The notes under the pieces: model-generated
What the model saw: only the letters and a program-made list of their open reading frames with translations
Database searches by the model: none
Told to the model about the DNA's origin: nothing
Made by a program: the position numbers and the translations under genes
Shown here: positions 28,001-39,235 of the stretch, piece by piece
How positions within the stretch are numbered: position 1 is the stretch's first letter
Layout of the letters: each line of letters begins with the position of its first letter
Assembly (NCBI GenBank): GCA_963921425.1
Contig: OY992834.1
Coordinates: 7,068,001-7,132,000 of the forward strand
Direction: 5' to 3'
From: Dryas octopetala
Lineage: Eukaryota; Streptophyta; Magnoliopsida; Rosales; Rosaceae
Length of the DNA stretch: 64,000 nucleotides

Positions 28001-29120
28001 CCCTCAGATACTGAATTACCATAAGATCACAGAAGGAAAAATGAGAAAGTAGAATCAAGAAGCAATATGCATAACATAGAATACATATTAAAGTCTAGGG
28101 CAAACAATTAAGATGGAGACAGGGATTTGTCCAGAAAAGTAACATCCTCAAACACAAGGAGTCTAGGGCACAATCCGAACTTGCAAAACAGAGTAAACCC
28201 CTTTTTCAATTGATAAGTAGCATAGTAAACCACGCTCACAGGTTTGAATTTAAGCCTGAATCAAACAGTATATACATCATCAGAAGACATATTTTCTTCA
28301 ATCAAACTGTCAGCAGGGACTGATAATTCTTTCACATATTCTCTAAAAGATTGTAGGGTTTGGTTGGGGGTCCCAGTTTAGAATCCAGGTCCCCCTGGGG
28401 GATTTCTGGGTATCAAAAAGAAAAAGAATCAAATAATTCTTTGCCATATTGACTCAAATCAGATATATTCATAAATAATCAGAAGTCTGAGATGAGAAAT
28501 ATGCACCAACAGCAACAAGTAAAACAACGCTTAAGATAGTTTCTAGTATCTAAAACACATGCCTGTTTTCATTTTGCTATAAAATAAATAATATGTTCTA
28601 TGAATTTTGAAGACTTTTGAGGATCAAGGACATAGAATCAACTTAATTAGAAATTAATTTCTTGCAAAATCCCTTTACATATAAAAGCTCACATGCATGC
28701 TTACAGACCTACCAAAGTGATAACACACTTGCACCACTCAAACACCCTGCCTAGGGACAAAATGAATTTCTTTTATGAGTCAAAAAAGTTGGAACTACTA
28801 TCCAGTAGGCTTTCCAATTCATAATCTTAGATGGGAATAAAAAATATATATGATCTAGAGTAACCACAAAACATTGTATACATGTCCTTGTCAATACTAT
28901 AAAAGTTCACATGCATGTCGTTGTGTATCAACTTCTTTGTTATGGGATGACGACACAATATTGCAATTCCAAAAGGTAATTCACACATGAAAATGGAACT
29001 TAGAGCTCCATATCCAGTGCACACAACCACAAAAAATAGTCATTAACAGGTACCATAAGATAAATGAAGTGAACTTACTGCCTTGTCTGGAGACACGGGC
29101 AATCCATCAAAAAGTCCCAT
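13818..29120 (-). CDS. SEC8: Exocyst complex component SEC8
   Basis: Twenty-six coding exons (high to low coordinate) give 1068 residues: 29120-29079, 28010-27798, 26846-26673, 26146-26042, 25505-25396, 24555-24385, 23736-23577, 23482-23375, 22349-22042, 21928-21764, 21624-21509, 20919-20849, 20077-19947, 19847-19797, 18799-18699, 18112-18000, 17821-17714, 17228-17031, 16786-16701, 16410-16224, 16118-16041, 15113-15012, 14929-14855, 14219-14124, 14037-13988, 13905-13818. The protein opens MGLFDGLPVSPDKAYLREEL and matches plant SEC8 along its length (family usually about 1050-1070). SEC8 is a helical-rod subunit of the exocyst, which tethers secretory vesicles at the plasma membrane in pollen tubes, root hairs and cell plates. 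The exon sum is an exact multiple of three only if six introns (after exons 11, 15, 16, 17, 19 and 24) use GC donors. The gene is conserved and appears intact. Confidence 0.96.
22003..22032. repeat. Poly(A)30 tract (T30 on SEC8 sense strand)
   Basis: Thirty A in a row. On the SEC8 sense strand this is T30 starting about ten bases after the exon 9 splice donor. Confidence 0.95.
26908..26927. repeat. Poly(C)20 tract (G20 on SEC8 sense strand)
   Basis: Twenty C in a row. On the SEC8 sense strand this is a G20 run ending about 61 bases before the exon 3 acceptor. The exact length in the genome may differ because such runs are hard to sequence. Confidence 0.9.
27315..27629 (+). mobile_element. 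Possible LINE-like 3' tail in SEC8 intron
   Basis: Within the intron between SEC8 exons 2 and 3, a segment on the opposite strand ends in a short A-run after TTTGGTTTCTTATCAAAG. That resembles the 3' ends of many plant LINE elements. No reverse transcriptase motif and no target duplication were found, so this is tentative. Confidence 0.3.
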
Positions 29121-30120
29121 ATTGAGTTTTCACCTCGGAAAATTCTGTAGAACTCAACTCATTCCGACAAAGCCTTGGTCCAAACTGAAAATAAAGGGCA
29201 TGATTTCCTCAATTAGTAAACACACATTGTTCATCCAGTGGTATTCCTATGAAAAATTCAAATATGCCATTTTCTTTTATAGTTCTGAGGATATACCACC
29301 CAAATTAATTGTGGTTTTAAAAATCAACAAAATCAGGCGGTGGCAGCTCCATAGACCATCAGGCAAGCAAATAAATGATAAGCCCAAACATTCTGTGACA
29401 CGTTGTTTGGTAGCCAACAAAATTCTTTAAAAAAACAAATAAAAAAAGAAACGACCAAGATATAGGTAATTTTTGAAGTCTAACATATGCTACTACGACT
29501 TTGATTCAACCAAAGACATAACAAATAGCTTTCAGAACAAAATTAACTGAAGCAAATGCTGCAAGTATACTTTGTTGAACTACACTTTTAGCTTTTTTTT
29601 TTTTAAAAAAGTCACTCCAAATTTCCTTTAAATCCTTTTCTAATTTTTCCACGAAATGTGAGCAACCAAACAGGGCATTATTGAAATTCCGGTTCCAAAT
29701 GCATATGCAATATCTCCAATGACGCATAATCATAATAACTTCAACTGAGCTCGACACAACTCCTCGGCAAAGTTGAGTTGAATTTTCTATTACCAATAAA
29801 CAAAACAGCAACAGAGACCAAAATACTTCAAACTTCCCTTTTCAATTTTATTTTCCCCGCAGCTTTCTCAGCAACCAAACAGCAGGTAGAGATTGGAGGA
29901 GGAAAAAATACCTCTAGATCCAGTATAGAGAACACCGAAAACGAAGCAATTCCGCACAATATCACAAATGAACAGTGAAATTCAATGAAAAAGTAAATGA
30001 TTACCGATTAGTAAGGCGGCAAAGTATTGAATCCGAAACTCAAAACGGCGTCGTCTTGGAGATGTCGAATTGAGTACGAATGGAAGTGAATTGAATGAGA
30101 GATTAGTGGAGAAAGAGTGA
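29121..30120 (-). promoter_or_regulatory. SEC8 5'UTR with leader intron, and promoter
   Basis: On the minus strand a TTTTCAG acceptor precedes 29184, giving a 64-base 5'UTR exon next to the ATG. A GTAATC donor lies at 30004, so a leader intron of about 820 bases (29185-30004) is inferred, with the first noncoding exon running from 30005 to about 30100. The transcription start is not directly visible. Leader introns of this kind are common in housekeeping plant genes. Confidence 0.5.
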
Positions 30121-31835
30121 GTGGTTCGGAGCTGGGATTTGGATATGGTCGAGTTCGGAGCTAACTATGGATCGGGTATTCGGGGCGGGAGGTGCATTGG
30201 AAGTCGGAGCTGGAGCGAAATGGATCCGAATGACGGTGGTGCGAGGCCAACTGGATCGGTAGCTTGCCAGAGACGGTGGAAGACAAGTACTAATTTTATT
30301 CAGACGGTAGAAGAAAAGTATGAAAGAGCCACGCCTACAGCTTTCGTCCAAATTTCTCTTTTTTTTTTTTAAGGTAAATATGGAGTATTTGGGCAGCTTA
30401 GCGGGTCGGAGCCTCATGTAAATGGTAAATTGAAAAACGGACCAAAATTACATTATTTCTAGACTTCTAGTTATACCAAATGAGAATATGTTTTGTCATT
30501 AGATCGGAAATCTCGCACATTGTTAGTTGGTTTAATTGAACTATGCATCTATTTCATTAATAATTGAGATTGTCAATTTAACAATGTATCAATATTCTAA
30601 CAAATTAATGTTTTCATAAATTTTACATATAACTTAATTATAAACCTCCACAAACAATTAAGTTATTGAAAAATTATAATGTGATACTTTCACGATTCAC
30701 AATACTACTTAATAATTAAAAAATTATGATAAAATTTAATTGAAGTATAGTATTTAATTAAAATATCCCCAATAGGCAATAGACAATAGCTATGTTGAGA
30801 CTTGAGACTAATTTAGACGAGTCTACTTCAATAATCATTGGAGTGAGTCTAATGACTACATTTTCTATAATTTATTACTTCGTTTTATTTAAATTGTTAT
30901 AATTTTTAATATGTTATTATTTAACACTAACAAGGCACTTAATCATAGAATATATATATATATATTAACTTTATGTTCAATTAAGCTACTATTTAGCCTA
31001 CAAATAATTGTTTCGTCATGAATGAACGAGATGATTAATTTGAAAATTATCCAATGAATTAATGATAATGATAACTTTTGGTATTATAGTATAGTACTGT
31101 TCTAATGATTCTTCCTACATATAATAATATGTTCCAGTCTCCAAGTTAAGGTTCGTTTGCTAAGAAAGGAACAAGTTAAACCCACTTGGGTTTGAGTTTT
31201 CAACGTGGAATTGAGAAAAAATGTCCTAAAGAATAAGTGTCCATTTATTTGACTATTCTTATTTAGGTTCCTTCCTCACCTACTCAACAATAATAACTAT
31301 CAATAATCTCTTATATTTTCTTTTATTTTTTTTACTTGAGAAAATTTTCTGTCTTTCATGGATATTAGATATGTGGTGATCCCACACCCAATAAAGTGTT
31401 CTCTAAACCCCATATTTTCTTTTGTCAAACTCTCTAAGCCCTAACTTTAATGGAAACTGTAGTACATATTCCGCACTTAAGAAAATAGTTTGATACCTAT
31501 TTTTCTCTTTTTAGTTTATTGAAAAGGTAGGCTTGGAATTTAAAAATTATAAGGAAAAGGCCAAAAAAGGGGACGAGGAGATTTGGGGGTATGAATAGAA
31601 ACCTCCTTAACCAAACTCTGATGCATGGCCCAACAAACAATGGGTCCAACAATTAGAAGCCTGATATGGCAACCCCGCGGCCCATCGATAAAATTACCGC
31701 TAAAGACTTGAACCGTATTTGGCCTAAACCCGTTAATACAGTTAACCGCGCAAAATTTTCTCGGCTGCCAAACAGTCCCTTTCCCCTCCTTCTTCTCCTT
31801 CGCCACCACCACTACCACAACCAGTACGGACAGCG
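30121..31835. promoter_or_regulatory. Shared upstream region of SEC8 and FLD
   Basis: SEC8 (-) and FLD (+) diverge from this stretch. It is very AT-rich in the middle (about 30430-31150). Close to FLD there are two GGCCCA hexamers (31627-31632 and 31679-31684), the complement of the TGGGCC site II element found in plant growth and cell-cycle promoters. No transcribed unit was recognised inside. No TATA box is assigned with confidence. Confidence 0.45.
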
Positions 31836-34800
31836 ATGAATCCACCAAACGAATTCCCCGACGATTTTTCTTCGTTCCCTCCTATCCCATTCGCCCTCTT
31901 TGTGCCCCCAGAAAACCCTATCCCTAACCCTAACCCTAACCCTAACCCTAACCCAACCGCAGGGCCAAATCCAAATCCAAACTCAACCCAAAACCCTGGC
32001 TCGGCTCTTCTTCTTTCGTTCTCGGTCCCCAAGAAGCGAAGACGAGGCAGGCCTCATCGCGTTGCGACGTCGTTTCACTTACCTCCAATTCCCAACGGCG
32101 CTTTCAACAGTAATAATAACGGTCTTGCTTCTTCTTCTTTTAGCTCAATTTCAGCTCATTCAATTAAACACAATGTAGAAAACACTAATTCTTCGGCACA
32201 AATTAAACACAATGTAGAAAACACTAATTCTTCGGCACAAAAAGTGCCAGATATCTCCGACGAGATCATCGTGATCAATAAGGAGTCCACGGCCGAGGCA
32301 TTGATTGCGCTATCGGCTGGTTTTCCTGCCGATTCCCTCACCGAGGAGGAAATCGATTATGGGGTTATTCAAGTCATTGGGGGGATAGAGCAGGTTAATT
32401 ACATTCTCATTCGGAACCACATCATCGCCAAATGGCGCGAAAATGTGTCGAATTGGGTCACAAAAGATATGTTTATTGATTCTGTACCTAAACATTGTCA
32501 TTCCCTTTTGGACTCTACTTATAATTATCTGGTTTCGCATGGATATATTAACTTTGGGGTTGCGCCGGCCATCAAAGAGAAGATTCCTGCTGAACCCAGT
32601 AAACGGAGTGTGATTGTGATTGGTGCTGGGCTTGCTGGTCTGGCTGCTGCCAGGCAAATGATGCGATTTGGATTTAAAGTGACTGTTTTGGAGGGTAGAA
32701 AGCGCGTGGGTGGGCGGGTCTATACAAAGAAAATGGAGGGAGGAATTAGGGTATGTCAAGCAGCGGCGGATTTAGGTGGGAGTGTTTTAACTGGTACATT
32801 AGGGAATCCACTTGGCATTGTTGCACGCCAATTGGGTTATATGCTTCATAAAGTGAGAGACAAGTGCCCACTTTATAGTTTTGATGGGAAGCCTGTAGAT
32901 CCTGATATGGATATGAAAGTGGAAACTGCTTTTAACCGTCTCTTAGATAAGGCAAGTAGGCTTAGGCAGTTAATGGGAGGGGTTTCAGTTGATGTGTCTC
33001 TTGGTGCAGCATTAGAAACGTTCTGGCAGGTTTATGGGAATGCAGTGAACGCTGAGGAGATGAACTTGTTTAATTGGCATCTTGCAAATTTGGAATATGC
33101 AAATGCAGGGTTGATATCAAAACTTTCACTTGCATTTTGGGACCAAGATGATCCGTATGATATGGGAGGGGACCATTGCTTCTTGCCTGGAGGTAATGGA
33201 AGGCTGGTGCAGGCTTTGGCAGAGAATGTGCCGATCTTATACGAGAAAACTGTGCACACGATTAGGTATGGTAGTGATGGAGTACAGGTTATTGCTGGCA
33301 GCCAGGTTTTTGAGGGTGATATGGCTTTGTGCACCATTCCGCTTGGGGTTTTGAAGAGTGGGTCCATCAAGTTTATTCCAGAGTTGCCTCAGAGAAAGCT
33401 TGATGGAATAAAGAGGTTGGGGTTCGGGCTTTTGAATAAGGTTGCAATGCTTTTTCCTCATGTGTTTTGGGGCACAGATCTTGATACCTTTGGTCACCTT
33501 TCTGATGATCCAAGCCGTCGAGGGGAGTTTTTCCTGTTTTACAGCTATGCAACAGTTGCTGGTGGTCCCCTCTTAATTGCTTTAGTAGCAGGTGAAGCTG
33601 CACATAAGTTTGAGAGTATGCCCCCTACGGATGCTGTGACTCGAGTTCTTCAGATTCTCAAGGGTAATCCTTTCATTTTAACAATTTAGATTATGATATT
33701 TGTGGCTTTAATTTCTTTCCATAAATTTACGCTGTGTTCTCATATATCAGACTACAAATTTAAATAAATCATTCTTCATGTTTTAATGATTTAGTCATAT
33801 GATATGTTCATGAACAAACAACGATTCCAGTTAATAATTTGGCTATTTTAAAAAAGACTTAATGGCAATTTTGATACTCCTTATGCTTTTTATGTTTTTG
33901 TGTATATTTTGGTTGACAATCACTTAACAGGTTCTGTAGTTTTACTATTTTTAATTGTGACTATCTCCATATCACTATTCTGAGTATCAGTGGTGGTGCA
34001 TTTTTAAGTATTTGAGTTTGAACCATTAAGTTGGCTGCTGATTATAAAGTAATTATTATGAGGTGCTGGCATAAATTGATGCAGGTATTTATGAACCGCA
34101 AGGAATTATTGTCCCAGAGCCCATCCAAACAGTCTGTACCAGATGGGGAAGCGATCCCTTCAGCCTAGGTTCTTACTCTAATGTTGCAGTTGGGGCATCA
34201 GGAGATGATTATGATATTTTAGCAGAAAGTGTAGGAGATGGACGACTTTTCTTTGCTGGCGAAGCTACCAATAGGAGATATCCTGCAACCATGCATGGAG
34301 CTTTTCTTAGTGGGCTCAGAGAAGCTGCAAATATGGCTCACTATGCTAATGCTAGAGCCCTGAGGATAAAGGTTAACAGGAGCCCATCAAAGAATGCCCA
34401 TTCCTGTGCTTGCCTTCTTGCAGATTTATTTAGGGAACCTGATTTAGAGTTTGGGAGTTTTTCTGTTATTTTTGGTCGAAAGAATGCTGATCCTAAGTCG
34501 ACGGCAATTTTAAGGGTGACATTTAACGACCCTCGGAAGAAGAGTCATGACGGTTCAAAATCTGATCAACAGCATTCAAATAAGTTACTTTTTCAGCAGC
34601 TTCAGTCACATTTTAATCAGCAGCAGCAGCTTCATGTTTACACTCTGTTATCAAGGCAGCAGGCTCTTGAGCTCAGAGAGGTGCGAGGAGGTGATGAGAT
34701 GAGGCTGAATTATCTCTGTGAAAAGTTGGGAGTGAAACTGGTGGGGAGAAAAGGTTTGGGGCCTACTGCTGATTCAGTAATTGCCTTAATAAAATCTGAG

Positions 34801-35567
34801 AGGGGCAATCGTAGACCATCCTCAACTTTGGCTTTCAAGTCTGGTGAGTGGTTAATGCTGAAATTTATGAATATATTTTTCTGAAAAATATGAACCATAG
34901 AAATGGAAATAACAATTAAAGTGGTTTTTGAAGGGATGTCAAAGCTGAAAACTGGCACTTTGAAACGAAAATTGGTCAGGTATAAGCTTTGAATTTTCTG
35001 TTGCTTGGATATTTCATGCATCTCTTTTTTCTCTCATGAGAAAGATATCTCTTTTACTAATTGAATTAAGTTATTAATTTATACTCTTGTTATTTTCCTT
35101 AATTTTCCCAGAAGGGCTAAAATAATGCGCAACAGTAATGGATCGGCCCTTTCTGCTAATTCAAATGTTAATGGTAAAGTGTCAGATGAAACTAAGACCA
35201 CAAGTCAAGCTCTCTCCAACACACTTGGTTCGGGTAAATTTGGATGTTTCTTAACTTATTTTTATTACTCTATGCATATTGGCTACCCTTATTGCCAACT
35301 GAAGTGGTGGCTGTATATTCTTCTTCTTTTAGAAAAAAAAGAATTTGCAGAGCATGCAACAAAGTCTTCCATTTTTTTTTTTGTCTTCTCCAAAACTTTT
35401 AGTTTACTGTTTTTTTACAAGTTTTTATTGCAAAATGCGGTAGTGGCTCTCTCTCTTTTTTTTTTTTTTTTTTTCAAAAGTCAATATCAAATTTTCCCAA
35501 TTAAAAAACTGATATTGTTTTCTGTATTTTGTTAGGCCAAACTCATTCTGACTCGTTGAAGCAATGA
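31836..35567 (+). CDS. FLD: FLD, LSD1-type histone demethylase
   Basis: Five coding exons (31836-33663, 34085-34843, 34934-34979, 35112-35233, 35536-35567) give 928 residues. Parts: Asn/Pro-rich N-terminus with a basic PKKRRRGRP patch, SWIRM domain (about 152-245), FAD-binding GAGLAG (about 262-267) and GGRVYT, the lysine of LLNKVAMLF (about 535) equivalent to the FAD-contacting lysine of LSD1, and C-terminal FAD motif [19 protein letters not shown]. The family removes mono- and dimethyl groups from histone H3 lysine 4. In Arabidopsis FLD represses FLC and promotes flowering. I chose FLD over LDL1 because the gene sits between SEC8 and U11/U12-31K, as At3g10390 does, although parts resemble rice LDL1. 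All introns are GT-AG. Oddities: CCCTAA hexamers and an in-frame 39-bp duplication in exon 1. Confidence 0.88.
31922..31951 (+). repeat. (CCCTAA)5 telomere-like hexamers in FLD exon 1
   Basis: Five perfect CCCTAA units, preceded by a CCCTAT and followed by CCCAAC, lie 86 bases inside the FLD coding region. They encode alternating Asn and Pro. Confidence 0.95.
32162..32239 (+). repeat. Perfect 39-bp tandem duplication in FLD exon 1
   Basis: Two identical 39-bp units (32162-32200, 32201-32239) each encode [13 protein letters not shown]. They fall in the low-complexity linker before the SWIRM domain and keep the frame. Perfect identity points to a recent event. Confidence 0.97.
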
Positions 35568-37283
35568 GTAGATGACCTCTTTCAGTTGAGGGGTGAGATG
35601 TCTTTTCATTAATTTCTGTCTTTTCTAGTCAAACTTATCATCCGTCATCTTAACATTCTCATTCCCACTAATAGATGCTGAGCACATGTAGTGGAAATGA
35701 GATGCTGAGCTGTATAAAACACACAAATCTATTACCTTAGGCCAACAATCAATTTTAAAATTAATTTTAGTTTTTCCTATTCTAAAATTCTCTTATTTAT
35801 GCAGTGCAGGGTTTTACTTGATTAATTGTGTTTTTTTCTTTCCAGTGAGAATTGCTTACTTTCTGTAGCTTTGAGATCGCTATCCTTTGGTCTTGGAGAG
35901 TCGGCCTTTTCAGTGCATGCTTTGCCCAATTTATGGGACTGTTCCTATTCTCCTTTGAGTCTGTGTACACGGGCCACCGTGAAGACTAGGTCCTGATATC
36001 AGCCTTGTGAGAGCTATTTTATGCTGAGCATGGTCTTTGGCTGGATAACCACAACCACCATCCTCAATTGTAGAAGAAATTTGTCCCACTTGCCGACGCC
36101 TACTCTGCTCAGTGACAGATGTAGTATCCAATTGAACATCAAGCAAGAGCAACTCTGAGCCATCTTTCAAGATGCCCGAATTAAATGCACAGATGACGAT
36201 CATGGCCGCAAGTTTGGCCTAGGACCTCAGGTGAAACTCAGGAACAATGCCACAATTATACCTACGGTCCATGATTCTTGTTGCCACTTCCCAAGCTGAT
36301 TGTGAAGCAGGTGTTACCCATGGCCGATGCTTTTATGATGACACTGCAGAGATTGTTGGCTGGTGGAATGATCGTGGAACTGTGATCCATCCAGGTCCAC
36401 AAGTTGTTGAGTTAATGTGTGTGAAGGAAGCATTCTCCGCGGATTTGTAGTGTTCATTTTTCGCTGAGTTACAAAATCAAACAAAATACAGATTGTAGAA
36501 CATGATTATGATTTTCCTTGTACAGTTATGATCGGATTTTATAACAAGATGCAAGTACTGCTGGAAATTTTTCAAAGCAACTCATTTATTAATAAAAACG
36601 TTATTCAGTTGAGAATATTGTTTACTTGTAGACATCAAATTTCTTGTGTGCATGCTGCTTACTTTTCATACGTGACACTCCATCGTATTGAATCTTAATA
36701 AAACTGAAAAAGAAAGAGATCCACAGCCGTTTTACTTTAATGGAGAATGACCCTGAAGCTAATGTAAATTTAGCAATATTCAGGTGAGTGTGAGTACATC
36801 AATGAATATGTGTTAAGGTAGAACTTTCAAAACCCTGATCTTGGACTGTTCAAAGATGACTTAAGGCTTTTGCACATTTGAATTTAACTGAAGAGATCAC
36901 ATGCTTTGGTCAATGTTTGAGCATGCACCACATGTGCAAATACTTAAAATTTGTTAAGAGGAAAAACCACATATGTTCAACCCACCTCAAAGAAGTGCTT
37001 TTACTCCTATTTTCGGAGTTTTACATTGAACTTGACCGCCTTGCGTTATGCAACAAAAGGAACAACAATGCTGTGGTACAAGATGTGCAAAGTTATGGCG
37101 ATAGATTACTCTTTATACCATCAAGGAATTCAAGATGCATGGTACTCAATATACACATCATACTCTTATCATCCTTGAAAATTCAAACAATCGCGTATAT
37201 ATTATTCTCCATAGATAATAACACAACACACAACAAAATATATACATGCTATAAGGCTCTTTCAGTATGTTAACATTGACAAG
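35568..37283. other. FLD 3'UTR and intergenic DNA with an unassigned ORF
   Basis: No gene is recognised. A plus-strand ORF at 36247-36450 (67 codons) has protein-like composition (for example GWWNDRGTVIHPGPQVVEL), and an antisense ORF covers 35931-36203. Neither matches a family I know, and neither has a clear promoter or flanking exons. They could be remnants of a degraded or retroposed gene, or part of a long FLD 3'UTR. Confidence 0.4.
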
Positions 37284-38072
37284 CTAAAATCTTTCTGCAT
37301 CACTTGCTCCTCTGCGATTATCTAGATTGCCGGTCCCTTCCAACCACTCTTGTAGTTTAACTTCTTTATCAGCCTTGAATTCATCAAAGTTTTCTGACAG
37401 TGATGATAAGTTATGAGTTGACAAGCTATCATCCACTTGTTCTTCCTGTGGCTCATCTATAACATGACTCGACAAGGGCAGCTCATCAGCCTCCGTATCT
37501 GGTATAGATGAACTAGTACTTGCAGTGGCAACTGATAGTGATGGAGTAGGAAGGGAGGTCTGTCTTAATTCTTTAGAATCAAGTTGTGGCCACTTGAAAT
37601 TGCTGGCCTTTTCTCTTGCAGATTTGAATACAGTAGAAAAATAACTACTTTCCCTTTCCTGCAGGAGATTACTTGTGGAGCGACCCCAACTGCCTGGTTT
37701 CCAAGAGCTTGCTCTTCCCATCTGAAAACTTGATGTTTGGTTATGGATTAACCCTCTTTTTGGTTGTTTCGTTGACATAACTGCTAGAGATTTCTTTATG
37801 TCTCTAATCATCTCATTGGCAATGGGGACTCCGCATTCTTTCATTGATCTCACCATAATTATAGAATCCTCTGAATCTTCAGTGTGCAAAGTTGTTTCAC
37901 GAGACTTATTCGCAACATTATTTCTGAGACTAACGAGATTGGGTACTGCATTTTGAGTGTGCTGCTGAACATAAAAAAGCCCTACTGAGGGTTCGTTTGC
38001 CACATATTTAATCATCTCTCCCAAGCATTCGGTTATCTCTACAAAGCCATCAACAGTGGAGAATCCATGCAT
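37284..38072 (-). CDS. BORCS8/MEF2BNB-like protein
   Basis: A single uninterrupted coding exon of 262 residues. An in-frame TGA lies just upstream of the ATG, supporting this start. The N-terminal 100 residues carry the BORCS8 (MEF2BNB) signature: ANEPSVGLFYVQQHTQNAVP followed by an amphipathic helix and MVRSMKECG. The rest (about 110-262) is Ser-rich, acidic and probably disordered. In animals BORCS8 is a subunit of BORC, which couples lysosomes to kinesin through Arl8. A plant role in vacuole or endosome positioning would be an inference. A leader intron is likely: a GTAAGC donor at 38962 would join a first exon from 38963 to about 39120. The function in plants is not established from sequence. 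Confidence 0.75.
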   Translation of the reverse strand: MHGFSTVDGFVEITECLGEMIKYVANEPSVGLFYVQQHTQNAVPNLVSLRNNVANKSRETTLHTEDSEDSIIMVRSMKECGVPIANEMIRDIKKSLAVMSTKQPKRGLIHNQTSSFQMGRASSWKPGSWGRSTSNLLQERESSYFSTVFKSAREKASNFKWPQLDSKELRQTSLPTPSLSVATASTSSSIPDTEADELPLSSHVIDEPQEEQVDDSLSTHNLSSLSENFDEFKADKEVKLQEWLEGTGNLDNRRGASDAERF

Positions 38073-38965
38073 CTTTTCAAATCATAAGGCAGTTCATCAC
38101 TGGTTTTGTCAAAAATTGAAGTGGAATATAAGTAAAGTGGAATGGTAACAAGAAAAGTAATGAAGCCTTATCTATGCAGGCGTTAATTTAGTAGCTTTAT
38201 GCATCTGCACTAAATGATACAGAAATTAAAACACTAGTGCACTCAAGAAATTGCTGTAAATTACCAACTGAAAAATAAAAAATAAAAACACATAATTACT
38301 TGCATATTGTCTTTCATTATACATAATTGTTTTTAATGATGCAACCATAAATTTTCCAACCACTAATAACATCATGCTGATACTTGCTGATCATCTAAAT
38401 AATTTTATTTCGTGAATGATTAAAATTTTCTCATCTAAATGATCTACTAGCATGATAGCTAATAGGTGCACTCCCAAGTTCAAGAGGATTCATCCTGAAT
38501 GATTTTCCATTATTAAAAAGAACTATTTTGGAAGCTCATATTACTCTCAAATCTGAAAAGAGTTTCATGCAAGTATGCAACACAGTAAATCTTCAGTTTT
38601 GTATGCTTTTGATGTAACCATAGAAGCAAATCTACAATATAGGTAAAAAAAAAAAATCACATAGACCACTCCAACACATCTGTATATGCATAGGCCATAA
38701 GGTGACTCTTAATTTAACGTATCCATTGAAAACAAAATTCACGATATTTCTTGAACCAAGTTTGCTGCAAACAAACAGGGCCTAAACTATACTTCAGGAA
38801 TCGAAATCACTCACCTAAAGGCAAAATCATGCATTTCAATCAATACCCATCTTAAGAAACAACAAAATATCAAATACCCAATTCTCTAAACATGATTTTT
38901 CGTGGAAATATAAGAAAGAAAAAAAGAGGCACCTTGAGAGAAAGGGGTTATTAATAGCTTACAGG

Positions 38966-38974
38966 AAACCCTAG
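38966..38974 (-). promoter_or_regulatory. Telo-box near BORCS8-like leader
   Basis: AAACCCTAG occurs on the plus strand in the inferred first noncoding exon of the BORCS8-like gene. Telo-boxes (AAACCCTA) are frequent near transcription starts of plant housekeeping genes. Confidence 0.45.
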
Positions 38975-39235
38975 AAGCGGTGTCCTATTGCAGAACTATA
39001 ATCTGATTTTGAATCATCCGAGGCCCTCTTCTCAGCTGGCGCTTTCTTCAAAGATAATCAACCATTGAGCTCGCAATCTGCAGAAGCTTCCCTCCTCTCT
39101 CATAACGAATTCTCTACTTCATCATATCTCTCCATCTGTCTCATCTGTCTCTCCTTCTTGCAAGTTATGTCAGCTCAACTAACGGCATTTAACTAAAGAC
39201 AACGTTTGTTTCTTCCCCTTTTTATTTTTTATTTA

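Noticed and set aside
29083..29430. 115-codon plus-strand ORF over the SEC8 start
   Set aside because: Antisense to SEC8 exon 1 and leader, no recognisable domain.
31836..35567. Naming the demethylase LDL1
   Set aside because: Parts resemble rice LDL1, but position between SEC8 and U11/U12-31K and the five-exon layout fit FLD better. A protein tree would settle it.
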